Assembly (NCBI GenBank): GCA_946647055.1
Contig: CAMPCT010000062.1
Coordinates: 1-9,856, forward strand
Direction of reading: 5' to 3'
Origin: an uncultured Atopobium sp.
Lineage (GTDB): Bacteria; Actinomycetota; Coriobacteriia; Coriobacteriales; Atopobiaceae
Length of the DNA stretch: 9,856 nucleotides
The position numbers and the translations under genes were made by a program. Under the pieces are notes generated by a model, which saw only the letters and a list, made by a program, of their open reading frames with translations, searched no databases and was not told where the DNA came from. Positions within the stretch are counted from its first letter, which is position 1, and every line of letters begins with the position of its first letter. Below, piece after piece: positions 1-7,490 of the stretch.

Positions 1-1491
1 GTAGCGCGGCCAGCTGGGCCACTCGCACAGGGGCATCTCGCGCGGGCCGTAGTCCTCGCGACGGTTCTGCGCGACCAGGCCCTCCGGTGCCTCTCCCCTG
101 CTCACCCACGCGTCGAGCGCACCGAGCAGGTCGAGACCCATGTCGAAGCGGCCCACGAAGTGACCCATGCCCGGCACCACGAACAGGCGCAGGAACTCGC
201 GCAGGCCCTCGCGGCCGTGACGCGACTCGAGCACGCCGTGGTACTGGATGGTTCCACGAACCGAGACGAGCTGGTCGTAGGTGCCGTGGTACATGATGGC
301 CTTGCCGCCGTTGGCGCGGAAGTCCGTGAACTCCAGGTCGATGGCGTCGAGCAGCTCGCTCGTACGACGCAGCTCGGCCTTGTGCTCCTTGGGCACGAAG
401 TCGGACGCGTCGTAGCCCTTCTGGCGCATGACCTGCTTGGCGATGGTCTCACGGGCCGATGCCGCATGGAAGCCGTCGGAGGCACCCGGCGCGCTCGAGA
501 GTATGTTGAGCTGCATGAGCGGCGAGTAGTCGTCGCGCAGGGGCTCGCCCAGGGGCAACGAGTAGCCGGGGTAGGTGGTGAAGTCGTCGTCCTCGAGGAA
601 GGAGTAGCTCAGGGTGCCCGTGATTCGTTCGACCACGCGCATCTGGGCGGGATTGAGAATGGCGGAGAGCCGCTCGCGCAGGACCCGCTCCCCCTTTGCC
701 GCCGCCTGGTAGTTGCAGATGATGCCGTCTTCGATGCCATCGGCGGCATCCGCCACAGCCAGGACCTCACGATCGATCGCAGCCCAGGTCTCAGCGTCGA
801 TAAAGCCCTCTGTGCCGGCCTCCTCCTCTGCGCAGATGACGGCCAGACCATAGAGCAGCTGGCCCACCCAGAAGTTGGCGGGGTAGCCGCTGATGATGCC
901 GTCGTAGTCGTATCCATAGCGCTGCGCTGCGACCAGGGCCTCGCGGCCCCCCTCGGACGTGCCCGCGAAGTAGCTGTGCTCGGGGTCGCTCCCATAGGCG
1001 GCACGCACGATGGCGAGGACCGCGTCATGGGCCTTCTTGACGGCGGCATGGGCGAAGTTCTCGAGCATCTCGTCGTTGAGGGAGAAGTCAGCCGTGCCCT
1101 CGGCAAAGGCGTTGTCCGCGTCGAACGGCGGAGTCTGATGGCCAGAGTCGCTGCCGTAGACCACGTAGCCCCGCTCGACCGGGACGGGAACCCCGTGCCA
1201 CATCTCCTGGCCGATACCCGCACGGCCGAAGAAGGGAATCGAACCGTCGAGGCCGCCCCCGCCCACGTGCAGCATGCGGCCGTTCCACGGGCCCTGCGGC
1301 ACCAGCACGCGGAAGCGGATGGGGTCGGCCGCGGGGTCGAGGCTGAGGATGCGCCCGTCGATCCGCCAGTGGCCACCGTCCTTCTCGCGTGCCTCGACCG
1401 AGTCTATGACCACGCCCCTGGTGGGCAGGCCGATAACATCGGCGGGAAAGCTGGTGGGGACGGCGGAGATGTCTGCGACGAGCGCGGCCAT
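1..1491 (-). CDS. Tannase/feruloyl esterase family protein, 3' end cut by window edge
   Basis: Reading from the ATG at 1491 gives 497 uninterrupted codons to the window edge, with no stop. The last residues, CEWPSWPRY, resemble the usual C-terminal end of tannase-family proteins, so probably only a few residues are missing. The family (PF07519) consists of serine esterases acting on galloyl or feruloyl esters and related compounds. The visible triad is Ser179 in GTSEGG, Asp406 in YHGTYDQLVS and His444 in PGMGHF. A DAADGIEDG stretch near residues 248-256 matches the family's calcium-binding loop in the lid. Canonical members have Cys directly before the Ser and directly after the His (CS-D-HC motif); here these are Thr178 and Phe445. 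No signal peptide is visible, so it is probably cytoplasmic. AGGAGG at 1498-1503 lies six bases before the ATG and fixes the start. It is divergent from the MATE gene. The family call is firm; the substrate cannot be told. Confidence 0.88.
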   Translation of the reverse strand, partial: MAALVADISAVPTSFPADVIGLPTRGVVIDSVEAREKDGGHWRIDGRILSLDPAADPIRFRVLVPQGPWNGRMLHVGGGGLDGSIPFFGRAGIGQEMWHGVPVPVERGYVVYGSDSGHQTPPFDADNAFAEGTADFSLNDEMLENFAHAAVKKAHDAVLAIVRAAYGSDPEHSYFAGTSEGGREALVAAQRYGYDYDGIISGYPANFWVGQLLYGLAVICAEEEAGTEGFIDAETWAAIDREVLAVADAADGIEDGIICNYQAAAKGERVLRERLSAILNPAQMRVVERITGTLSYSFLEDDDFTTYPGYSLPLGEPLRDDYSPLMQLNILSSAPGASDGFHAASARETIAKQVMRQKGYDASDFVPKEHKAELRRTSELLDAIDLEFTDFRANGGKAIMYHGTYDQLVSVRGTIQYHGVLESRHGREGLREFLRLFVVPGMGHFVGRFDMGLDLLGALDAWVSRGEAPEGLVAQNRREDYGPREMPLCEWPSWPRY

Positions 1492-1654
1492 GGAGAACCT
1501 CCTGCAGAGACGGAATCCTACGGTTCCATTCTGCCGAGGGACACGCGCACACGATATTCCGCACGCAGACGAAACGCGCCGGTTTCCGTTGTCCCTTGTG
1601 GGCGAACCCTAACCGCGCTGGGGCACGCGGCGCCGGGGTCTCTCCTCTTCACAT

Positions 1655-1682
1655 GAGAACAGGAATGGTTCTCCGTCTGTTC
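1655..1682. promoter_or_regulatory. Nested inverted repeats, candidate operator
   Basis: GAGAAC (1655-1660) and GTTCTC (1668-1673) form a perfect 6-bp dyad with a 7-base spacer. An overlapping pair, GAACAG (1657-1662) and CTGTTC (1677-1682), is also perfect, with a 14-base spacer. They lie mid-way in the divergent intergenic region, a typical place for a regulator controlling both flanking genes. No regulator gene is in the window and the repeats are short, so chance remains possible. Confidence 0.3.
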
Positions 1683-1686
1683 CGGT

Positions 1687-1710
1687 TGCGAGCAAAAGGT
1701 GCATTTCGCA
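1687..1710. promoter_or_regulatory. Second dyad, possible operator or hairpin
   Basis: TGCGA (1687-1691) and TCGCA (1706-1710) enclose a further inverted pair, GCA and TGC, around AAAGG. It lies just right of the 1655-1682 repeats and about 75 bp before the MATE start. It could be a second protein-binding site or a small stem-loop in the MATE leader. The arms are short and the call is weak. Confidence 0.22.
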
Positions 1711-1774
1711 GGTCGGCGTCTCTACCGCCCTTCGTTTGGGGCTAAGGTCTGCCACGTTCACATGACACGGCGAT

Positions 1775-1781
1775 GGGAGGT
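1775..1781 (+). promoter_or_regulatory. Ribosome binding site deciding the MATE start
   Basis: GGGAGGT at 1775-1781 lies immediately before the ATG at 1785. It overlaps an in-frame upstream ATG at 1773 that has no Shine-Dalgarno sequence of its own, so 1785 is the better start. The protein then begins MNRETFFTHD, a normal MATE N-terminus. Confidence 0.65.
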
Positions 1782-1784
1782 GGC

Positions 1785-3169
1785 ATGAATCGGGAGACGT
1801 TCTTCACGCACGACCGGCAGTTCTATGCCACGCTCTTCCCCCTCCTGGCGACGCTCGCCCTCCAGAACCTCATCGCCTACAGCGTCAACATGCTCGACAA
1901 CGTCATGCTCGGCGCGTACGGCCAGACCTCCCTCAGCGGAGCGGCCACCGTCAACCAGGTCTTCTTCGTGGTCCAACAGTTTGCGCTTGCCATCGGAGAC
2001 GGGCTCGTGGTGCTTGGCTCGCAGTACTGGGGGCAAGGACGCACGGAGCCCATCCGCAGGCTGACCGGAATCGCCCTCAGGCTGGGCCTTGCCAGCGGCG
2101 TCGTGATCGTGGTCGCCTGCGGCCTGTGGCCTAGGCAACTTGTTGCCCTGTTCACCAATGACGCCGAGATAATCGCCGAGGGCGTCGCGTATCTGTCCAC
2201 CCTCAAGTGGACCTTCCTGCTGTTCATTGCCACGAGCATCCTCATGGCGGCGCTGCGCAGCGTTGGCGTCGTGCGCATCTCGTTCTGGGTGTCGTCAGTG
2301 TCGCTCGTCGTCAACGGCTGCCTCAACTACGCGCTTATCTTTGGGCGCCTGGGCCTGCCCGAGATGGGCATCCGTGGCGCCGCGGTAGGCACGCTCCGCG
2401 GCGCGTGTCGTCGAGCTGGCCATCATCCTGTGGTACCTGCTGGCGCGTGACGACCGGCTCCAGCTCTTCTCTGGCGGCCTACCCAGCACCGACCCCGCAC
2501 TTCGCCATGACTACGCGCGCGTCGAGGTGCCCCTCATGGTCTCGCAGATGCTCTGGGCGATCACCGTCCCCCCTACAGACCGCAATTCTGGGGCACCTGT
2601 CGTCGGACGCCATCGCCGCGAACTCGGTGGCGACGACGTTCTACTCGTACCTCAAGGTGGTGGTCCAGGCCATGTCGGCGGCGTCGGCCGTCATGATCGG
2701 CACGGCCATCGGCCGCGGCGACCTAGGCCGCGTCAAGAGCGACGCGCGGACCCTCTCGGCCATCGACCTCGCGATTGGGGCGGTCCTCGCATTTGCCCTG
2801 ATCATGCTGCGCGCTCCCCTTTTGAGCGTATACAGCCTGAGCGAGACCGCGCTCTCCTACGCGGACAGCCTCATCGTGCTCATGAGCGGCATCATGGTGG
2901 GCATGAGCTACCAGATGCCGGTGAGCATGGGCATCATCCGCGGGGCCGGCGACGTGCGCTTCGCCATGGTGATGAACCTCGTCAGCGTGTGGCTCATCGT
3001 CATGCCTCTTAGCTTTATGGCCGCCTTCGTATGGAGGTGGCCCATCGTGGCGGTGGTCGCGGCGCTGCAGTCGGACCAGGTGTTCAAGTGCGTCCCCACG
3101 TTCTTGCGCTTCCGCAGCTACAAGTGGGTGAAGGAGCTCACGAGACCAACAAGTGAAGAGAACGTCTAG
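1785..3169 (+). pseudogene. MATE-family multidrug efflux transporter, two frameshifts
   Basis: Three frames join into one MATE protein (Na+- or H+-coupled drug/cation antiporter of the inner membrane). Residues 1-204 read from 1785 to about 2396. About 57 residues then read in the next frame from 2398 (beginning AARVVELAIILWYLL). About 199 residues read in the third frame from about 2570 to the TAG at 3167-3169. The first break is an extra C at 2396-2397. The second is an extra C in the six-C run at 2568-2573; five would restore the frame (WAITVPLQTAILGHL). Removing both gives 460 residues, the usual MATE length, with about 12 membrane segments. As written, translation stops near 2450 after an out-of-frame tail. 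Everything outside the two breaks looks well conserved, so the damage is recent or is a sequencing error. A six-C run in the intact tannase-family gene (around 907-912) causes no frameshift, which weakly argues against a general homopolymer problem. Confidence 0.85.
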
Positions 3170-3192
3170 AGAATCGTGGCGCCGACACAGAA

Positions 3193-3222
3193 GGGCCCGT
3201 CCCCCGGAGATGGGACGGGCCC
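3193..3222. terminator. Hairpin between convergent genes, probable bidirectional terminator
   Basis: GGGCCCGTCCC (3193-3203) and GGGACGGGCCC (3212-3222) form a perfect 11-bp stem with an 8-base loop. It lies 23 bp after the MATE stop and 21 bp after the MFS stop on the other strand. Neither side has a real T-tract, so termination may be weak or Rho-assisted, but the position and the stem fit a shared terminator. Confidence 0.7.
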
Positions 3223-3243
3223 CAAGGTTAGGAAGGGTCGAGG

Positions 3244-4491
3244 CTACTGCTGGATGCCCTGACCCTTGGCGATGCCAAGCGCGAGGAACCAGCACGCGAC
3301 GGCGGCAACGTTGAGGATGGCCATGATCACGTAGAGCGTGGGGTAGCCAAAGTTGGTGGCCACGATGCCCGAGACGGGGAGCCACACGCAGTTGCCGGCG
3401 TAGAGCATGCCGACGAGCTTGGAGTTGGCGCTGGTGAGGTCGCCGGGGAGGAACAGCTTGTCGATGACGAGGTTGTTGGCGGTGGCGGCGGAGTAGCCCA
3501 CGGCGTAGAGCAGGATGATGATCGCGAGGAAGACCATGCTGGGGTTCGCGCCGTAGAGCACCATGACGAAGTTGTCGAGCGCTGCGCAGATGACGACGAG
3601 GGCCAGGAAGGCCTTGGGGCCGATGGCGCCCAGGACCTTGCCGCTCACGAAGGTGAAGACGGCGGCGAGCAGCGTCATGACGCTGATGAGGGTGGCGGCC
3701 ATGCCCAGCTCGATGCCGGCGTTGCCGAAGACGACCGTCGCGTACATGACGACGAACATGACCTGCCCGGCGCCCAGGAAGCGGGCGAGGCTCGAGAACC
3801 AGAAGACGGGGTTCTTCATGAGGGGGCCGCCGGTGGGAAGCTCGGCTGCGTCGGCAGACTCGGCGGTCGCCTCGACGGCGGGCGCGTTCTCGGCGCCCAG
3901 GGCGACCTGGCCGACCTCCTCGGGGGTGTTGCCCACGATCATGAGCTTCGCGATGACGACGAGCAGCACGGCGGTCACGACGCCCAGGATCATGAAGCCC
4001 ATCTTGAGGCCCACGGCTGCGAAGACCTGCCCGCCCACGAACTGGTAGGCGGCGGAGCCGATCATGCCGGCTGCCAGCGCGAAGGCGATCTTGTCGGCGC
4101 GCTTCTCGACGAACCAGGCCGAGACGACCTCGGTCACCACGGCGAAGGTGCCGGTGCCGTTGCACACGCCCAGGATGGCGAAGGCAAGCGCCAGCATGGA
4201 GAAGCCGGAGCCCACACCAAGGATGACGGAGGCCACGGCGGTGAGGATGGCCGTGAGGTACATGAGGCCCCGGACATGCAGCCTCTGGTCGAGCGTGACG
4301 TACACGAGCGAGGTGAGGAAGGCGACCAGGGCCGTGGGCATGATGGCCGTGCTCACCATGGCCATGTCCATGCCGTAGGCATCCGGGAACAGGGCCATGC
4401 CCGACTGGTAGCAGGCAAGGAAGCCGAGCGAGCAGAACAGGAAGGCGGCGGCACCGAGGACGACCCGCTCGCCAGAGAACTTCTTCTCCAT
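3244..4491 (-). CDS. MFS transporter, OFA (oxalate/formate antiporter)-like
   Basis: A 415-residue major facilitator protein of the inner membrane with about 12 hydrophobic segments in two halves. They are joined by a polar, Ala/Glu-rich loop at roughly residues 198-225. The first half carries a short basic loop after segment 2 (DQRLHVRG, 68-75) and a Gly-rich segment 4 region (GVCNGTGTF, 108-116). The second half starts near residue 226 (KNPVFWFSSLARF). Overall it resembles the OFA-like MFS carriers common in Coriobacteriia, which are generally assigned to monocarboxylate or other small anion transport. GGAG at 4500-4503 precedes the ATG. It is the last gene of the minus-strand block, 88 bp after the tannase-family gene, with a hairpin between them. 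The likely role is uptake of the ester substrate or export of an acid product. The transported compound cannot be read from sequence. Confidence 0.85.
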   Translation of the reverse strand: MEKKFSGERVVLGAAAFLFCSLGFLACYQSGMALFPDAYGMDMAMVSTAIMPTALVAFLTSLVYVTLDQRLHVRGLMYLTAILTAVASVILGVGSGFSMLALAFAILGVCNGTGTFAVVTEVVSAWFVEKRADKIAFALAAGMIGSAAYQFVGGQVFAAVGLKMGFMILGVVTAVLLVVIAKLMIVGNTPEEVGQVALGAENAPAVEATAESADAAELPTGGPLMKNPVFWFSSLARFLGAGQVMFVVMYATVVFGNAGIELGMAATLISVMTLLAAVFTFVSGKVLGAIGPKAFLALVVICAALDNFVMVLYGANPSMVFLAIIILLYAVGYSAATANNLVIDKLFLPGDLTSANSKLVGMLYAGNCVWLPVSGIVATNFGYPTLYVIMAILNVAAVACWFLALGIAKGQGIQQ

Positions 4492-4537
4492 GACGATTAC
4501 TCCAATGGTTGAATTGATGGTGGGGTTCTAAGAATGG

Positions 4538-4570
4538 GGGCGGGACGCCGGAGGGAGGGGCGCCCCGCCC
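4538..4570 (-). terminator. Hairpin between esterase and MFS genes, terminator or attenuator
   Basis: On the minus strand GGGCGGGGCGCC pairs with GGCGTCCCGCCC: 12 pairs including one G-U, with a 9-base loop. On the plus strand the same position is an A-C mismatch, so the structure is better as minus-strand RNA. It begins 10 bases after the esterase stop. The bases that follow (CCATTCTTAG) are only slightly T-rich, so partial read-through into the MFS gene is likely. Confidence 0.6.
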
Positions 4571-4579
4571 GGAAGCGCA

Positions 4580-6205
4580 TTAGTAGACGTCGACCTCAGC
4601 AGTCTTGCAGATGGAGAACGCGTTGATGTCGAACTGGTCGCAGTGGATGCTCTCTGGGGCGATGCCGTCCTCGACCCACTTCATGAGGGCGATGAAGCCC
4701 TCGGCGGTGCAGACGCCCGGGCCGCCGATGAGGTGGCCGTGGCCGTTGCCCGGGGTGAGGAACAGGCGGACGCCACGCTTGAGCTCGTCCTTGCCACCGC
4801 AGATCTCGGCAGCCTTGTCGTAGAAGCCGATGAGGCTCTCGGGCGGCACGGAGTCGTCGTCCTGGCCGATGGTCATGATCATCTTGCCGCCAGCCTTGAC
4901 GAAGGCGGAGAGGTCCTCGTTCTCGCAGGCGATGTAGCCGACCTCCTCGGAGGCCATGGTCTTCTCGTAGACCTCCATGAAGGTGTCGATCGTGAGATTG
5001 CGGCGCCAGTCCCAGTTGAGGTCATTCATAGCCCAAGCCTGCATCCACTCGATGAAGAGGCACCAGCCCCTGGTCTCCCACTCGCCGTTCTCGTTGAGGA
5101 CGGTCTCAGCAGGGCCGATGAAGCCCATGTCGCCCAGCATGCCGCCGGGGCCAAAGATTGTGAGGCCGGGCTTAGCACCCCAAGCCAGCTGCACGCCGTC
5201 GCGGCGAGGGCCGTCCCAGATCATCTGCATGACCTTGGCGTCGAGCTCGGTGATGGGACCCCACTCGGTCTCGGTGCCGATGCACGCGGTGGCGTCGAAG
5301 GTGGGGTGGAGCTCCTTGAGCCAGCCGTCGCGGCCGCCGTACTTCTCCCACACGGCCTTCTGGAAGGCCTCGAACTTGGGGCGCGGCAGGAAGTCGTGGT
5401 AGGTGTTCATGACGGCGTGGGGCCAACAGTCAGCAAAGGACATGCGGCCGTAGTAGACGGCCGGGGCGAAGGCCATGATGCCGTCGTAGTCCTCGGGGTA
5501 CTCCACGGCGTCGACCACGGCCTCGCGGCCGCCGCCCGAGGCGCCCTCGAGGTAGGAGTACTCGGGCTTCTGCCCATAGATGGCCTCGGTCACGGCCTTG
5601 CCGATGAGGGCGCGCCAGTGGGCGGAGCGGAAGCCGACGTTCTTGATGGCCTCGGTGCGCATCTCGCCGGTCTCGGCGTCATAGGCCCAACTGAACAATC
5701 CGGGAGTGAGGTTGGCGCCGTCGGAGTACACCGTGGAGAAGTGGCCCATGAGGCCATGCCAGTAGTTGATGATCTCCGCGAAGGGCGCGGTGTGCGCGAA
5801 GCCCGGCTGCATGGCGCGCAAGCCCATGCCGCAGACGGCCAGGAGCCTGCCGTTCCACGTGGTGGGCAGCAGGATGTAGTAGGTCTCGACCGCGCCGTTG
5901 ACGGTGCGGGTGACGCGGACCTCGTAGAACTCGGGCAGGCCGTGCGTGGTGAAGTTCTTGACGTACTTGGGGTCGGTCATGTCCATGCACTCGTCGGCAT
6001 CGGGCACGGGCAGGTAGTCGCCCGTGGAGTTGAGCTCGACCATAGTGACCTTGAGCTCACCCTCGGTGTCGTTGAGGGCGTCGAGTGCCGCCTGGACGTG
6101 CTCGATGGTGGCGTTCTCGGCCGGGATGTCGAGCGGCTGGGCGTCGTCGTCCATGACGATCCACTGCTTGAGGTCGGTGCGCTCGAGCTTGAAGTTACGT
6201 GCCAT
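4580..6205 (-). CDS. Tannase/feruloyl esterase family protein, cytoplasmic
   Basis: A complete 541-residue protein of the tannase family (PF07519), close to the usual 500-560. The alpha/beta-hydrolase triad is visible: Ser223 in GASGGGRE, Asp450 in GQDDDSVPPES (aligning with the family's GWADPLIPP pattern) and His489 in TPGNGHGH. The lid lies between about residues 250 and 430. It includes ITELDAKVMQMIWDGPRRDG (318-337), which matches the family's LTPAQ...IYxGPxDxxG segment, but its calcium loop is poorly preserved (GGRDGW, 290-295). The CS-D-HC cysteines are replaced by Ala222 and Gly490. No signal peptide is seen, unlike secreted fungal tannases. GGAAGG at 6213-6218 lies seven bases before the ATG. 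It shares only the family core with the gene at 1-1491, so the two are not recent duplicates. The esterase role is likely. The bond cleaved and the acyl group are unknown, and it need not act on tannins. Confidence 0.88.
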   Translation of the reverse strand: MARNFKLERTDLKQWIVMDDDAQPLDIPAENATIEHVQAALDALNDTEGELKVTMVELNSTGDYLPVPDADECMDMTDPKYVKNFTTHGLPEFYEVRVTRTVNGAVETYYILLPTTWNGRLLAVCGMGLRAMQPGFAHTAPFAEIINYWHGLMGHFSTVYSDGANLTPGLFSWAYDAETGEMRTEAIKNVGFRSAHWRALIGKAVTEAIYGQKPEYSYLEGASGGGREAVVDAVEYPEDYDGIMAFAPAVYYGRMSFADCWPHAVMNTYHDFLPRPKFEAFQKAVWEKYGGRDGWLKELHPTFDATACIGTETEWGPITELDAKVMQMIWDGPRRDGVQLAWGAKPGLTIFGPGGMLGDMGFIGPAETVLNENGEWETRGWCLFIEWMQAWAMNDLNWDWRRNLTIDTFMEVYEKTMASEEVGYIACENEDLSAFVKAGGKMIMTIGQDDDSVPPESLIGFYDKAAEICGGKDELKRGVRLFLTPGNGHGHLIGGPGVCTAEGFIALMKWVEDGIAPESIHCDQFDINAFSICKTAEVDVY

Positions 6206-6247
6206 TTTCTTTCCTTCCCTTCCCTATTCGTTATCGTACTTGCAACG

Positions 6248-6297
6248 GCGACCAGCGTTCATGCCTCCGGTGGTCGCAGTCAGCCAAAGGTGCAGTC
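6248..6297 (-). promoter_or_regulatory. Repeat-rich leader upstream of the esterase gene
   Basis: Between the kinase hairpin and the esterase start are an inverted repeat, GCGACCA (6248-6254) with TGGTCGC (6271-6277), and a direct repeat, GCAGTC at 6276-6281 and 6292-6297 (16 bases apart). Spacing of 16 bases between like elements and a 7-bp dyad would suit an activator or repressor site. The run downstream on the minus strand (GTACGATAACGAATAGGG) is AT-richer and could contain a -10 element. No clear -35 is present, so the call is tentative. Confidence 0.28.
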
Positions 6298-6316
6298 GCC
6301 CGGGATGCGGACGCGG

Positions 6317-6353
6317 ACGCCTGTCGGCGGGCATACCTCCCGCCGACAGGCGT
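6317..6353 (-). terminator. Perfect 15-bp hairpin after the kinase gene
   Basis: ACGCCTGTCGGCGGG (6317-6331) and its exact complement (6339-6353) enclose a 7-base loop, starting 8 bases after the kinase stop codon. It is the strongest stem-loop in the window. No T-tract follows on the minus strand, so it may act as a Rho-independent-like terminator of reduced efficiency, an mRNA 3'-end stabiliser, or both. It separates the hydrolase-kinase genes from the esterase-MFS genes. Confidence 0.65.
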
Positions 6354-6361
6354 TGGAACCG

Positions 6362-7450
6362 TTACGCGTAGACCTGGAGGGCCTCCTCGCCGCGCATGAC
6401 GCGCAGCGCTCCCTGGGCCAGGGCGCCGATCTCGTCCTCGCCGGGGTAGGCGATGACCGGGGCGATTCCGCCCACATACTTGGTGATCTGGCCCACGATG
6501 TAGTCCGAGTAGGCAAGGCCACCCGTGATGAGGATGGCGTCGCACTGGCACTCGAGAGGCGCGTACATGGCCGCAATCTCCTTGGCCACCTGGTAGCACA
6601 GGGCGTCAAGGACCAGCTTTGCCTTCTCGTCGCCCTCGTCGGCACGACGCTCGACCTCGCGCATGTCGGCGGTGCCCAGGTAGCCCGTGACGCCGGCGCC
6701 ATGGCGAATCTTCTTGAGGAGCTCCTCCTTGGTCCACTCGCCCGAGTAGGCCATCTCGACCACCTGGCACAGCTGGACGCTGCCCGGGCGCTCCGGGGTC
6801 ATCGCGCCCTCGCCCTCGGTGCCGTTGTTGACGTCGATGGCACGACCGTGCTTGTGCGCGGCCACCGTGGTGCCACCGCCCATGTGAGCGATGATGAGGT
6901 TGGACTCCTCGTAGACCTTGCCGTTGTCCTTGGCCCACGTGCGGCCGATCTGACGGTGGTTGAGTGGCTGCCAGGTGGTGAAGCGCTCGACCTCGGGCAG
7001 GCCCGAGATGCGGGCGATGTCCATGAGCTGGTCGACGGTAGGCGGGTCAACGGTGTAGGCCGGGATACCCAGGGCGCGACCGACCTTGCGGGCCACGATG
7101 GGACCGAGCGCACAGGGGTGGTGCCCGCCGATGCGCCTGCCATCCTCGATCATCTTCTTGTTGATCTCGTAGGTGCCGCCGTCGATGGGCTCGCAGATGG
7201 GGCCACGGGAGACCACGGCGTCAAAGTCGTCGCCGTTGTAGCCGGCGTCGCCCACGAGCTTGGCGATGCCCTCCTCGCGCAGGGGCACCTGGTCGAAGAT
7301 GCTGTCGAACTTGGCGAGCTCGGACGGCTCGTAGCGGATGGTGTCGACGAACTCGCGCTCGTCGCCGCGGTACACGCCGACCTTCGTGGACGTGGACCCA
7401 AAGTTGAGGACCACGATCAGGGGGTTCTCGGTGTTGTGCTTGTTGGTCAT
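6362..7450 (-). CDS. buk: Butyrate kinase family (acyl kinase)
   Basis: A 362-residue ASKHA-fold acetate/butyrate kinase family protein; members convert acyl phosphate plus ADP to carboxylic acid plus ATP, or the reverse. Length and full-length pattern fit butyrate kinase. Visible motifs are the N-terminal phosphate loop LNFGSTSTK (15-23), the GGTYEINKKM region (91-100), IARISGLPEVER (145-156), AHMGGGTTVAAHKHGRAIDVNNG (188-210, adenosine and phosphate binding), TPERPGS (218-224), ITGGLAYS (308-315) and a conserved C-terminal PGEDEIGALAQGALRV (336-351). Several positions differ from ordinary butyrate kinases: NFGST for NPGST, SRGPIC for GRGGLL, GGHHPCALG for GEHASNLG, and TPERPGS for SPERSGG. 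The acyl substrate may therefore not be butyrate. GAGGAG at 7459-7464 precedes the start. It lies 40 bp after the hydrolase gene with no hairpin between, so the two are probably co-transcribed. No phosphotransbutyrylase gene is in the window. The gene symbol refers to family only. Confidence 0.87.
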   Translation of the reverse strand: MTNKHNTENPLIVVLNFGSTSTKVGVYRGDEREFVDTIRYEPSELAKFDSIFDQVPLREEGIAKLVGDAGYNGDDFDAVVSRGPICEPIDGGTYEINKKMIEDGRRIGGHHPCALGPIVARKVGRALGIPAYTVDPPTVDQLMDIARISGLPEVERFTTWQPLNHRQIGRTWAKDNGKVYEESNLIIAHMGGGTTVAAHKHGRAIDVNNGTEGEGAMTPERPGSVQLCQVVEMAYSGEWTKEELLKKIRHGAGVTGYLGTADMREVERRADEGDEKAKLVLDALCYQVAKEIAAMYAPLECQCDAILITGGLAYSDYIVGQITKYVGGIAPVIAYPGEDEIGALAQGALRVMRGEEALQVYA

Positions 7451-7490
7451 CGTTCTCTCTCCTCACACGAAGCCGGCGAGCAGGCCGCCC

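Larger units (their letters stand above)
1492..1784. other. Divergent intergenic region without a gene
   Basis: This 293-bp stretch separates the leftward tannase-family gene from the rightward MATE gene and must hold at least one promoter for each. I found no convincing -35/-10 pair on either strand, which is common in high-GC actinobacteria. It contains clustered inverted repeats between 1655 and 1710, listed separately. I see no RNA gene or convincing small coding frame. Confidence 0.6.

Noticed and set aside
160..1656. A 498-codon open frame on the plus strand opposite the first tannase-family gene
   Set aside because: The minus strand carries the triad and the calcium loop of a known family in an unbroken frame with an ideal ribosome binding site. 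The plus frame has no family features.
2396..2573. Programmed ribosomal frameshifting in the MATE gene
   Set aside because: Two shifts in the same direction at unrelated sites, without a slippery heptamer and structure of the usual type. MATE proteins are not known to use recoding.
2723..4165. A 480-codon minus-strand frame spanning the MATE and MFS genes
   Set aside because: The product is Arg/His-rich and out of frame with the MFS gene. It also runs through the terminator hairpin between convergent genes.
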